The notes beneath the pieces were generated by a model that saw only the letters and a list, made by a program, of their open reading frames with translations, ran no database searches and was not told the DNA's origin. A stretch of 8,230 nucleotides of DNA, taken from contig URWK01000051.1 of the NCBI GenBank assembly GCA_900551505.1, positions 1 through 8,230 on the forward strand, written 5' to 3'. Source of the stretch: an uncultured Ruminococcus sp. (GTDB lineage Bacteria; Bacillota; Clostridia; Oscillospirales; Ruminococcaceae). Made by a program: the position numbers and the translations under genes. Shown here one piece after another: positions 1-6,328 of the stretch (position 1 is its first letter; every line of letters starts with the position of its first letter).

Positions 1-33
1 CCCCCCCGCGGCCCCGCGCCCCCCCCCCCCCGG
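1..33. other. C/G-only tract at window start, probable artefact
   Basis: Positions 1-33 contain only C and G, mostly C runs, in a window that is otherwise AT-rich. It changes abruptly to ordinary sequence at 34. It looks like the reverse complement of a poly-G read tail, as produced by two-colour sequencing, rather than genomic DNA. Confidence 0.8.
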
Positions 34-45
34 ATAAAAGAGGTT

Positions 46-822
46 TCATATAACTTCCCTGATGTGATTGCTGTAAAGTGCCTGAACCGAGGGATATTCC
101 CCAAGTCCCTTTATTCTGCACTCAACATTGAACCCCATTCTTTCAAGTATTGACTTCCAGGAATTATCATTATCTCCCGCCATGTCATTAATTGCATGGT
201 CGCCCGCAACGAGCATAAGTGGGAAAATTACAATCTTTTCTATACGCCCGTCAAGCTGTGCAATAATATTGCTGATTTCGGGAAACCCTTCAACAGTTCC
301 GACAAAGACATTATTATAACCTTTCGCTTTAAGGTAGTAGTCAAGTGCCGGATAAACCGCATTTGAATAATGTTCCGTACCGTGTCCCATGAGAAGATAT
401 ATCGTTTCTAAATTTTTATCAATAGCTTTTTCCTTGTCCAGTGCGTCAATCAGCAAATTATAGTCATTACTCAGAGAAACAAGAGGTCTTCCGATTATAA
501 CGGATTTAAATTTATCCTTGTAACCATCTATCATTTTACACATCTTGTCATATTCTTCACCGTTGATTATATGTGTCGGCTGACAAATGATTTCCTCATA
601 GCCCTGATTTTTCAGTTCTTCAAGTGCTTCACTCACTGAATTTATCTTCATTCCGTAATTTTCAAGCAATTTTTTTCTTACAATATTGCTTGTGAATGCT
701 CTTTTTACGTCATAATCGGGAAAGTCGGCGATAAACCTTTTTTCAACTGCACTGATTGACTTTTCAAGGCTGTCAATATATGTTGTTCCGAAGCTGACAG
801 CCAAAATTGCCTTTTTACTCAT
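46..822 (-). CDS. cbiK: Sirohydrochlorin cobaltochelatase, anaerobic type
   Basis: Inserts Co2+ into sirohydrochlorin, committing it to the anaerobic (early cobalt) cobalamin pathway. Seen: 258 residues, similar to the Salmonella enzyme (about 264). The N-terminal KKAILAVSFGTTY (3-15), RAFTSNIVRKKL (41-52), QPTHIINGEEYDKM (81-94), LLMGHGTEH (143-151, His147) and PLMLVAGDHAINDMAGD (201-217, His209) match CbiK blocks; the two histidines correspond to the metal-site histidines of the Salmonella enzyme, and His84 lies in another conserved block. There is no signal peptide, so it is cytoplasmic, unlike the exported CbiK of some sulfate reducers. The start overlaps the upstream stop as ATGA, with AAAGGA 3 nt upstream. 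The TGA at 48-46 is only about a dozen bases from the artefactual C-rich window end, so the gene is complete but its downstream neighbour and any terminator are unseen. Confidence 0.96.
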   Translation of the reverse strand: MSKKAILAVSFGTTYIDSLEKSISAVEKRFIADFPDYDVKRAFTSNIVRKKLLENYGMKINSVSEALEELKNQGYEEIICQPTHIINGEEYDKMCKMIDGYKDKFKSVIIGRPLVSLSNDYNLLIDALDKEKAIDKNLETIYLLMGHGTEHYSNAVYPALDYYLKAKGYNNVFVGTVEGFPEISNIIAQLDGRIEKIVIFPLMLVAGDHAINDMAGDNDNSWKSILERMGFNVECRIKGLGEYPSVQALYSNHIREVI

Positions 823-1421
823 ATATCCTTTAAAATCTCCTCTATATATTTTGTGTAATCTTCCTTGCCGTTTCTGAAAATCCCGATAGCCTTGTCCGAA
901 ATCAGCCTGTCAAGAAGTTCACCTGAATTATCTCTTTTTTCCGAAAGAATCCTTTTTCTGTAGTCTTCAAGTATCGGGCAAAGGTCTTTGTATATTTGGT
1001 ATTCTTTTTCTATATCCCTGCATATTTTCGCAGAAAGCTTAGGGAAACTTTTTTCTGTGGAAACCGCAACTTTAAGCTTTCCCATATCCGCAACGGAACA
1101 CGAATAAAAATCGCTTTCATTTTCGGCAGTCGCTGAAGACACAAGTATTCCCATATCGTGAGCGTCTGCTATAACCTGCGAATTAAGCTGTCTGTCATCG
1201 GTAGCAGTAATTACGAGAAACGCTCCTTTTATAAGGTCTTTTTCATACTCCGCAAAAATTTTTTCCGCTTTCAGTACCTCAAAACCTTTGGCAAATCCGG
1301 GGCTTATTACTCTTACAAATGCACCGCTTTCAAGCAGGGATTTTGTTTTTCGCAATGCGGTTTTCCCTGCCCCTACCACCACACAAAGCTTTTTTTCTGT
1401 ATTAAGTATTACCGGCAACAT
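819..1421 (-). CDS. Precorrin-2 dehydrogenase (SirC / CysG N-terminal type)
   Basis: NAD-dependent oxidation of precorrin-2 to sirohydrochlorin, the substrate of CbiK encoded next. Seen: 200 residues, the size of monofunctional SirC. N-terminal MLPVILNTEKKLCVVVGAGKTALRK contains the Rossmann loop VGAGKTALRK (16-25); ITATDDRQLN (71-80) and KVAVSTEKSFPKLSAKI (117-133) are family blocks; an alpha-helical C-terminus follows. There is no methyltransferase domain, since CobA is in the fusion protein. The ATG at 1421 is chosen over the in-frame TTG at 1427 because TAAGGA lies 9 nt before the ATG but only 3 nt before the TTG, and the N-terminus fits the family. It overlaps cbiJ by 20 nt and couples to cbiK by ATGA. 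Odd: by my alignment, the conserved VVDD aspartate region (near 97-100) reads SATAE, and the GGTSP-type loop reads EKSFP (123-127). Loss of ferrochelatase activity is plausible given a dedicated chelatase; dehydrogenase function is inferred. Confidence 0.9.
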   Translation of the reverse strand: MLPVILNTEKKLCVVVGAGKTALRKTKSLLESGAFVRVISPGFAKGFEVLKAEKIFAEYEKDLIKGAFLVITATDDRQLNSQVIADAHDMGILVSSATAENESDFYSCSVADMGKLKVAVSTEKSFPKLSAKICRDIEKEYQIYKDLCPILEDYRKRILSEKRDNSGELLDRLISDKAIGIFRNGKEDYTKYIEEILKDI

Positions 1422-2163
1422 CTGCAATATTCCTTACTTTCTCCGCAATTTTCTTTACTGAACATTCTGCCGTGTTTTCGGGCGAACGTATAAGTATTAA
1501 AGGTATTTTCGCTTCCCTGCACGCCGAAACTTTTTCTTCAATACCGCCTCTTTTACCGCTGTCCTTTGAAACGACCACAGAAATATCGTATTTCCTTATA
1601 AGTTTCAGATTGTCCGAAACTGAAAAAGGCGGAGTTCCGAAAATCACATTTTTTTCTTCAAGCCCTTTTACCGCATTTCTTGAAAAATCTGTGTCAAGCA
1701 CTCTTATCAACGCCCTGTCTGCAAAGTCTTTCACATGGTTTTTATAAAATTCCGCCGTATTCGAGCCTGTAAGAAATAAGATTTTTTCGTCTGTATCGTT
1801 AAGCTTTTCCGCAACTTCTTCTTTATTGTCGGCATATATTATTTTTTGATACTCATATTCTGTGTGCGGTCTTCCGAGCCTCAAATAATGTATTCCAAGC
1901 TTCTCGCATACCGACCTGACATTTTTGGTAACTTCCGTGGCGAACGGGTGCGATGCGTCAATCACGGCACAGAATTTGGAAAGTACCTTTCCAAATTCTG
2001 TGCCGTCCTTTCTCCCGGTGATTACTATGCAGTTCCTGCCCTCAAGAATTCTTCTGCCCTCATCGGTAGCCACAAACGCCGTTATGCAAAATTCTTCTTC
2101 AAGTTCTTCAATCAGTTCAGTAGCTTCACTTGTCCCTGCGATTACCGCAATATTACTTTTCAT
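1402..2163 (-). CDS. cbiJ: Precorrin-6A / cobalt-precorrin-6A reductase
   Basis: NAD(P)H-dependent reduction of the (cobalt-)precorrin-6A macrocycle. CbiJ is the anaerobic name and CobK the aerobic one; CbiJ is chosen because cbiK is in the cluster. Seen (253 residues, usual length): IAVIAGTSEA (5-14, dinucleotide-binding loop), VITGRKDG (47-54), VIDASHPFATEVTKN (67-81, family signature), LRLGRPHTEYE (94-104), ILFLTGSNT (128-136), TPPFSVSDN (177-185), VVVSKDSGKRGG (196-207) and IPLILIRSP (220-228). The ATG at 2163 is preferred over an in-frame TTG at 2178, because it starts three residues before the conserved nucleotide loop. No strong ribosome site precedes it, so translation is probably coupled to hemB, whose last 11 bases it overlaps. 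Odd: codons 53-67 are built from a perfect 20-bp inverted repeat (1964-2006), although the frame stays open and the spacing between GRKD and DASHPF remains plausible for the family. Confidence 0.93.
   Translation of the reverse strand: MKSNIAVIAGTSEATELIEELEEEFCITAFVATDEGRRILEGRNCIVITGRKDGTEFGKVLSKFCAVIDASHPFATEVTKNVRSVCEKLGIHYLRLGRPHTEYEYQKIIYADNKEEVAEKLNDTDEKILFLTGSNTAEFYKNHVKDFADRALIRVLDTDFSRNAVKGLEEKNVIFGTPPFSVSDNLKLIRKYDISVVVSKDSGKRGGIEEKVSACREAKIPLILIRSPENTAECSVKKIAEKVRNIADVAGNT
1431..1436 (-). promoter_or_regulatory. Ribosome binding site TAAGGA deciding the precorrin-2 dehydrogenase start
   Basis: TAAGGA lies 9 nt before the ATG at 1421 but only 3 nt before the alternative in-frame TTG at 1427, so it favours the ATG. 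It sits inside the 3' end of cbiJ. Confidence 0.65.
1964..2006. repeat. Perfect inverted repeat, 20-bp arms, 3-nt loop
   Basis: On the plus strand the left arm 1964-1983 reads ACGGCACAGAATTTGGAAAG, the loop TAC is 1984-1986, and the right arm 1987-2006 is its exact reverse complement. The symmetry stops at the next pair (1963 C, 2007 C). It lies wholly inside cbiJ, covering codons 53-67 (D53 to V67), and would form a strong hairpin in the mRNA. On the transcribed strand the stem is followed by GATTGACGCA, not a U-run, so an intrinsic terminator is unlikely. Function unknown; it may be a real structure, a template-switch product or an assembly fold-back. Confidence 0.97.
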
Positions 2164-3121
2164 CGAGCCAGTTCGCAATATCTATTGCGTGATAAGTAAT
2201 TATGATTTTTGCTCCTGCTCTTTTCATGGCTGTAACAGATTCCATAACTACGGCTTTTTCATCTATCCAGCCTTTTTCCGCTCCTGCCTTAATCATTGAA
2301 TATTCTCCGCTTACATTGTAAGTTGCGAGCGGTACAAGAATATTTTCGGAAACGGTCTTCACAATGTCAAGATATGCAAGTGCAGGCTTGACCATTACAA
2401 TATCCGCACCTTCTTCAATGTCCGTCAGAACTTCTTTTAAGGCTTCTTTTGAATTTCTGTAGTCCATCTGATAAGTCTTTCTGTCGCCAAACTTGGGGGC
2501 TGAATCTGCCGCATCTCTGAAAGGCCCGTAGAATGCTGATGAATACTTGGCGGAATAAGCCATTATAAGAGTGTCTTCATAACCGTTGCTGTCAAGTGCT
2601 TCACGAATTGCAAGGACTCTGCCATCCATCATATCTGACGGAGCTACAATATCCGCTCCCGCTTCCGCATATGACAAGGCGGTCTTTGCGATAAGCTTTA
2701 CACTTTCATCGTTGAGAATTTTCGTGCCGTCAGTCAATCCGCAATGTCCGTGTGAAGTATATTCGCAAAGGCAGACATCGGCGATTGCAATTATATCGGG
2801 ATATTTTTCTTTTGTCAGCCTCAGAGCTTTCTGTACTATTCCGTTCCTGTTGTAAGCTTCACTTCCGCAATCGTCCTTGCGGGCAGGTATCCCGAAATAC
2901 AGAACTGCTTTAACTCCTGCACTCTGAACCTTGTCGAGAATTTCCGGAAGTCTGTCAAGCGAATAGTGAAATACTTCTGGCATTGAAGGAATTTCCTCTT
3001 TTATGTTTTCGCCTTCCACTACGAAAATCGGATATACCAAATCACTCTTTTCAACTGAAAATTCATGCACCATATCTCTCACAGTCTTTGAACTGCGAAG
3101 TCTTCTCGGTCTGTCAAGCAT
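2153..3121 (-). CDS. hemB: Porphobilinogen synthase (5-aminolevulinate dehydratase)
   Basis: Condenses two 5-aminolevulinate molecules to porphobilinogen in the cytoplasm, as a TIM-barrel oligomer. Seen: 322 residues, full family length. The N-terminal RPRRLRSSKTVRDMV is typical. DVCLCEYTSHGHCG (115-128) supplies the three zinc cysteines (117, 119, 127), so this is a zinc-type enzyme. YSAKYSSAFYGPFRDAADSAP (189-209) holds Schiff-base Lys192, and IVMVKPALAYLDI (241-253) holds Schiff-base Lys245. YNVSGEYSMIKA (268-279) is also a family block. All expected catalytic residues are present. The ATG at 3121 has AAAAGAGG 9 nt upstream, inside the short gap after the lipoprotein stop. Its 3' end overlaps cbiJ by 11 nt in a different frame, indicating coupled translation. 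It feeds porphobilinogen to the HemC part of the fusion protein encoded upstream in the operon. Confidence 0.98.
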   Translation of the reverse strand: MLDRPRRLRSSKTVRDMVHEFSVEKSDLVYPIFVVEGENIKEEIPSMPEVFHYSLDRLPEILDKVQSAGVKAVLYFGIPARKDDCGSEAYNRNGIVQKALRLTKEKYPDIIAIADVCLCEYTSHGHCGLTDGTKILNDESVKLIAKTALSYAEAGADIVAPSDMMDGRVLAIREALDSNGYEDTLIMAYSAKYSSAFYGPFRDAADSAPKFGDRKTYQMDYRNSKEALKEVLTDIEEGADIVMVKPALAYLDIVKTVSENILVPLATYNVSGEYSMIKAGAEKGWIDEKAVVMESVTAMKRAGAKIIITYHAIDIANWLDEK

Positions 3122-3130
3122 AAAAAATTA

Positions 3131-3138
3131 CCTCTTTT
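3131..3138 (-). promoter_or_regulatory. Ribosome binding site AAAAGAGG for hemB
   Basis: A purine-rich Shine-Dalgarno sequence in the 21-nt lipoprotein-hemB gap, 9 nt from the hemB ATG, confirming the chosen start. Confidence 0.75.
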
Positions 3139-3142
3139 ACAT

Positions 3143-3955
3143 TTAGTCAAGTGAAAAATCCCTTAACAGCTGATTTATAAGCCCCTCACAATCTTTTCCG
3201 TCAGGATATTCCACTTCAATTTTTGTTACCTTATCTCCAACATATTCTTTTCTGTAGTATACAATTTTCTTGTCCTCGTCTTCCCACTCAAGAATATAAT
3301 AATCGCTTTCCTTTGATTTCGCAATAACCTTTTTACCCGTACTTTCGGAAGCCCTTATAAATTTTTTGTCAAGTGTATATTCGTCATTGTTGAACTGGCT
3401 CGAAAAAGTTATCTGGACTTCTCCGTCCGAAACTGTTTTTCCCTCTGCCGTTTCGGAAACTGTATTGAAATTACTCGGATACTTCACGGAATAACCGAAT
3501 TTCACATTGTAATATTCCGTCAATGTTTCGTCCTGACGATAATCAGGTGCGGAAGCAATATATGATGAATATACAAATCCTGTATAATCCTTGTATTTCA
3601 CCTTATACCAGCCGTTTGTTGCCCCGAGAATTTCAACTTTCATATTCTTGGGTATAGTTGTTACAATTTCCGATTCCGTGTCAGGTTTACTTCTCATGTT
3701 AAGCGGTGAACCGTCATCGACAAAAACATAACCGCTTTTCTTATCCGCCTCAGATAACGGAATTTCAGGTTGAGTTTCTGCGGTTGTCATTACAGATGTC
3801 GCAACGGTTGTTGCCTTGGTTACAACTGTGGTTACTGCTGTTTCTGCCTGTGTAACCGTAGTAGTTTCTTCCGTTCTTTTTTCAGGCGGAACATACTTAA
3901 ATGTACAGCCTGTTGTTATCAGCATAATAAGAGCTGTTACAATAACCCTTTTCAT
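3143..3955 (-). CDS. Putative SH3b-domain lipoprotein, function unknown
   Basis: Not recognised as a named gene. Seen: 270 residues with a lysine/arginine start and hydrophobic stretch (1-16) ending in TTGC, so Cys17 could be lipidated; the lipobox is imperfect (Thr at -3). A Thr/Val/Ala-rich low-complexity linker follows (28-62), then a bacterial SH3 (SH3b) domain at about 76-133, with YVFVDDGSPLNMRSKPDTESEIV, KNMKVEILG, GWYKVKY and YTGFVYSSYI. The C-terminal part (about 146-270) contains YYNVKFGYSVKYPSNF and alternating charged strands, and I cannot assign it. The inferred location is the outer face of the membrane, with the linker holding SH3b in the cell wall. It sits between the fusion gene (36-nt gap) and hemB (21-nt gap) on the same strand, so co-transcription is likely, yet no tetrapyrrole role is evident. 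AAAAGGAG lies 11 nt upstream of the ATG and GGGAG 1 nt upstream. It could be an unrelated passenger gene with its own promoter. Confidence 0.82.
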   Translation of the reverse strand: MKRVIVTALIMLITTGCTFKYVPPEKRTEETTTVTQAETAVTTVVTKATTVATSVMTTAETQPEIPLSEADKKSGYVFVDDGSPLNMRSKPDTESEIVTTIPKNMKVEILGATNGWYKVKYKDYTGFVYSSYIASAPDYRQDETLTEYYNVKFGYSVKYPSNFNTVSETAEGKTVSDGEVQITFSSQFNNDEYTLDKKFIRASESTGKKVIAKSKESDYYILEWEDEDKKIVYYRKEYVGDKVTKIEVEYPDGKDCEGLINQLLRDFSLD

Positions 3956-3988
3956 TCTCCCTTAATCTCCTTTTATAGTTCGATACTC

Positions 3989-4013
3989 TTATTATACATC
4001 ATTTATTATACAT
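3989..4013 (-). repeat. Direct repeat ATGTATAATAA x2, period 14
   Basis: Two copies of ATGTATAATAA (4013-4003 and 3999-3989, minus strand) span the last codons and TAA stop of the fusion gene. Each includes a TATAAT. The first is read as part of C-I-I codons and the second contains the stop. It may be chance in AT-rich sequence or part of a promoter region for the lipoprotein gene. Confidence 0.7.
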
Positions 4014-4020
4014 TCTGCAA
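3991..4020 (-). promoter_or_regulatory. Weak candidate internal promoter before lipoprotein gene
   Basis: A perfect -10-like TATAAT occurs at 3996-3991, about 36 nt upstream of the lipoprotein ATG, with TTGCAG at 4020-4015 as a poor -35 candidate (18-nt spacing, three of six bases matching TTGACA). A second TATAAT lies at 4010-4005. This stretch precedes the largest gap in the cluster. TATAAT is easily found in AT-rich sequence, so this is a suggestion only. Confidence 0.25.
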
Positions 4021-6328
4021 GTCCGCCGACCGTTGAAGTATCCGCAGTTAAAGAAACCTGTATATTATTTTTTATAAGTGCCTGTGCGGTAACATTCCCG
4101 ATTGCAACGATTTTTCCGTTTGTTTCGGTTTCCCTTAACTCAGCATATGCGGAAACTGCTGACGGGCTTCCGAAAACAATATAATCAGTGTCTTCAAGTG
4201 CCATATTGAGAAATGTTTTTCTTGAAAAATCCGTTTCAGTCCTGTAAATATCAAGCTTTTCAAATTCAATATTCTTTTCCTCAAAGCAGTTAATAAGCGT
4301 TTTCGTACCGTTTTCAGCCCTTACGACAAGAACCTTGTCTTTATCGGTAAGTAGCGGAATAAGCTTTTCGGCTAAACAACCGCTTTCGTATCTTTCGGGC
4401 ATACAGTCCGCAAATATTCCGTATTTCTCAAGTTCTTCGGCTGTTGTTTTTCCGATTACCGCAAATCTAAGTTTAACAAGTTCCCTTACATCTGTTTTCT
4501 GTGTGTGTAATTTCTCAAAAAACAATCTCACTCCCGTAACACTTGAAAAAGTTACCCATGTATAATCACAAATCTTTAAATCAGGCGTTTCAACCGGTAT
4601 AGTTCTTATAAGGCTTACTTCATCAACTTCCGCATCTTCCTTTTCAAGAACAGTTGTAAGCCTTGCACAAAATTCTCTTGTACCTGTAAGCAGGATTTTT
4701 TTATCTGAAAGTTTCTTCTTATGAGGTTTAAGTTTTTCGCAAAGTCCGACCGTATCCCCGATTACCGCCATTGCCGGAAACAGTGTTATTTTCTTATCCG
4801 AAACTTCTGACAGCTTGCACAAGGTCACTTTCTGACGTGCCGAACCACCTTTTTCTATAATTGCAGTCTGAGTGTCGGGGTTTCTGCCGTTCACAATAAG
4901 CTTTTCCGCAATCGCTCCAAGGTTTTTACCGCACATCAGAAAAACAAGTGTTCCGTGTTCACGGGCTAAAACCGCATAGTCAAGCACATTTTTCCCATGC
5001 GTTTCATGCCCTGTAACTACATGAAATGCCGAAGAAATTTCACGGTGCGTTATAGGTATTCCGCAAAGTTCAGGTATTGCATAACATGAAGATATTCCCG
5101 GAATAAATTTCACTTCTATCCCGTAGCGACAAAGAATTTCGGCTTCTTCTCCGCCTCTGCCGAATATGAAATTGTCACCGCCTTTGAGCCTTACAATATT
5201 TTTACTCTGAAAAGCTTTTTCAAGCATTATAAGGTTCGTTTCGGACTGTCTGACATGATGGCAACCGCTTTCCTTGCCCACAAAAATAAGTTCGCAATCC
5301 TGTTTCGCATAATTTAAAAGACTTATGGGAATAAGCTTGTCAAAGAGAATTACATCTGCGTTCTTTATTGCTTCAAGTCCGTCAGCAGTTATAAGGTTTT
5401 TGTTTCCTGTACCTGCTCCCGTGAATACTACTTTCCCATACTGTATATTATGGATTTCAGCCAGTACCTTGTATGCAAGCACTCTCCCGAGTCTTTCCGC
5501 ATTTTCGCTTACTGAATTTTCATGCAATCTTATTTCGTTGTCGCTTTCTTTAACATAGACGCTTAAAGAAATTTTTTCTCCGTCCGTTTCGGCGAACGCT
5601 CCGACAGGCATACCGCAACCGCCGCCGAAAGTATCCAGAAAAGATTTTTCGGCTTTCCATACCGCATAACTCTTTTCGCTGTTAATGGCTTTCATAATTT
5701 GGGGGAAAGTATTCCTGCGTATCTCCACCGCCAACATTCCTTGATTACAAGCAGGCATTAAAGTTTCTGTGTCAAAGACTTCATATTTATATCCGTCACT
5801 TATTCCCGAGCGTTTAAGCCCTGCCATTGCAAGCACTATTCCGTCATATTCTCCGCCTTTAAGTTTCTCAAGCCTTGTGTGAATGTTTCCCCTTATGTCT
5901 TTGATAATTACTTTTGGATTTAAGGCTTTTATCTGTTCAGCACGTCTGAGGCTTCCCGTGCCTATTATTGTTCTGTCGGGCATATCGCAGAGTCTTGTAC
6001 CATTCATTGTCACAAGCACATCTCTTGCATCTTCTCTGTCTGTTATTGCACCGATTTCAAGCCCCTCCGGCAAAACTGAAGGCATATCCTTTGCGGAATG
6101 AACCGCCATATCAATTTCACCGCTTAACAAGGCTTTTTCTATTTCCTTTGTAAAAACACCTTTTCCGCCAAATGATTTAAGCGACTTGTCAAGTATTTTA
6201 TCGCCCTTCGTGGAGATACCCTTTATTTCAATCTCTATATCGGGAAAACGTCTTTTAATCAGTTCCGCAACTATCTCAGTCTGTTTAATTGCAAGCAGGC
6301 TTTTTCTTGAACCTATAGTAAGCTTCAA
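3992..6328 (-). CDS. Trifunctional HemC-CobA-HemD fusion
   Basis: One 778-residue reading frame carries three enzymes. Residues 1-295 are hydroxymethylbilane synthase (HemC): GSRKS (6-10), FGGKGVFTKEIE (53-64), DMAVHSAKDMP (73-83, catalytic Asp81), GTGSLRRAEQ (123-132), RGNIHTRL (146-153) and GGGCGMPVGA (235-244), whose Cys238 should carry the dipyrromethane cofactor. Residues about 298-535 are uroporphyrinogen-III C-methyltransferase (CobA/SUMT): GAGTGNKNLIT (304-314), LKGGDNFIFGRGGEE (381-395), PGISSCYAIPELCGIPITHR (410-429). Residues about 541-778 are a uroporphyrinogen-III synthase (HemD) domain: WVTFSSVTGV (591-600), AVIGKTTAEEL (623-633), VFGSPSAV (718-725), AIGNVTAQAL (742-751). It would convert porphobilinogen to precorrin-2. 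The HemC-CobA linker is only a few residues. The start is TTG: no in-frame ATG lies between an upstream stop (6349-6347) and the conserved N-terminus, and AGGTGG sits 9 nt upstream. CobA-HemD fusions are known in Clostridia; the added HemC is less usual. Domain assignments are firm for HemC and CobA and good for HemD, a poorly conserved family. Confidence 0.95.
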   Translation of the reverse strand: MKLTIGSRKSLLAIKQTEIVAELIKRRFPDIEIEIKGISTKGDKILDKSLKSFGGKGVFTKEIEKALLSGEIDMAVHSAKDMPSVLPEGLEIGAITDREDARDVLVTMNGTRLCDMPDRTIIGTGSLRRAEQIKALNPKVIIKDIRGNIHTRLEKLKGGEYDGIVLAMAGLKRSGISDGYKYEVFDTETLMPACNQGMLAVEIRRNTFPQIMKAINSEKSYAVWKAEKSFLDTFGGGCGMPVGAFAETDGEKISLSVYVKESDNEIRLHENSVSENAERLGRVLAYKVLAEIHNIQYGKVVFTGAGTGNKNLITADGLEAIKNADVILFDKLIPISLLNYAKQDCELIFVGKESGCHHVRQSETNLIMLEKAFQSKNIVRLKGGDNFIFGRGGEEAEILCRYGIEVKFIPGISSCYAIPELCGIPITHREISSAFHVVTGHETHGKNVLDYAVLAREHGTLVFLMCGKNLGAIAEKLIVNGRNPDTQTAIIEKGGSARQKVTLCKLSEVSDKKITLFPAMAVIGDTVGLCEKLKPHKKKLSDKKILLTGTREFCARLTTVLEKEDAEVDEVSLIRTIPVETPDLKICDYTWVTFSSVTGVRLFFEKLHTQKTDVRELVKLRFAVIGKTTAEELEKYGIFADCMPERYESGCLAEKLIPLLTDKDKVLVVRAENGTKTLINCFEEKNIEFEKLDIYRTETDFSRKTFLNMALEDTDYIVFGSPSAVSAYAELRETETNGKIVAIGNVTAQALIKNNIQVSLTADTSTVGGLAECIINDV

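Noticed and set aside
1..45. A terminator or G-quadruplex downstream of cbiK
   Set aside because: The tract lacks a stem followed by a T-run and is most simply a sequencing artefact.
1964..2006. The inverted repeat as an intrinsic terminator
   Set aside because: No T-run follows the stem on either strand, and it lies in the middle of an open, conserved gene.
2161..2178. TTG at 2178 as the cbiJ start
   Set aside because: The ATG at 2163 gives a better N-terminus, three residues before the dinucleotide-binding loop; the extra residues MRTGS match nothing expected.
1158..2299. Several plus-strand open frames here and elsewhere in the window
   Set aside because: They lie antisense to well-conserved minus-strand enzymes, have no recognisable motifs or ribosome sites, and are rich in Ser/Phe/Cys, as expected for reverse-frame shadows.
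5400..5470. A possible frameshift or misassembly joining separate hemC and cobA genes
   Set aside because: The frame is continuous, both domains are complete at the junction (residues about 290-300), and no stop or duplicated sequence is visible.
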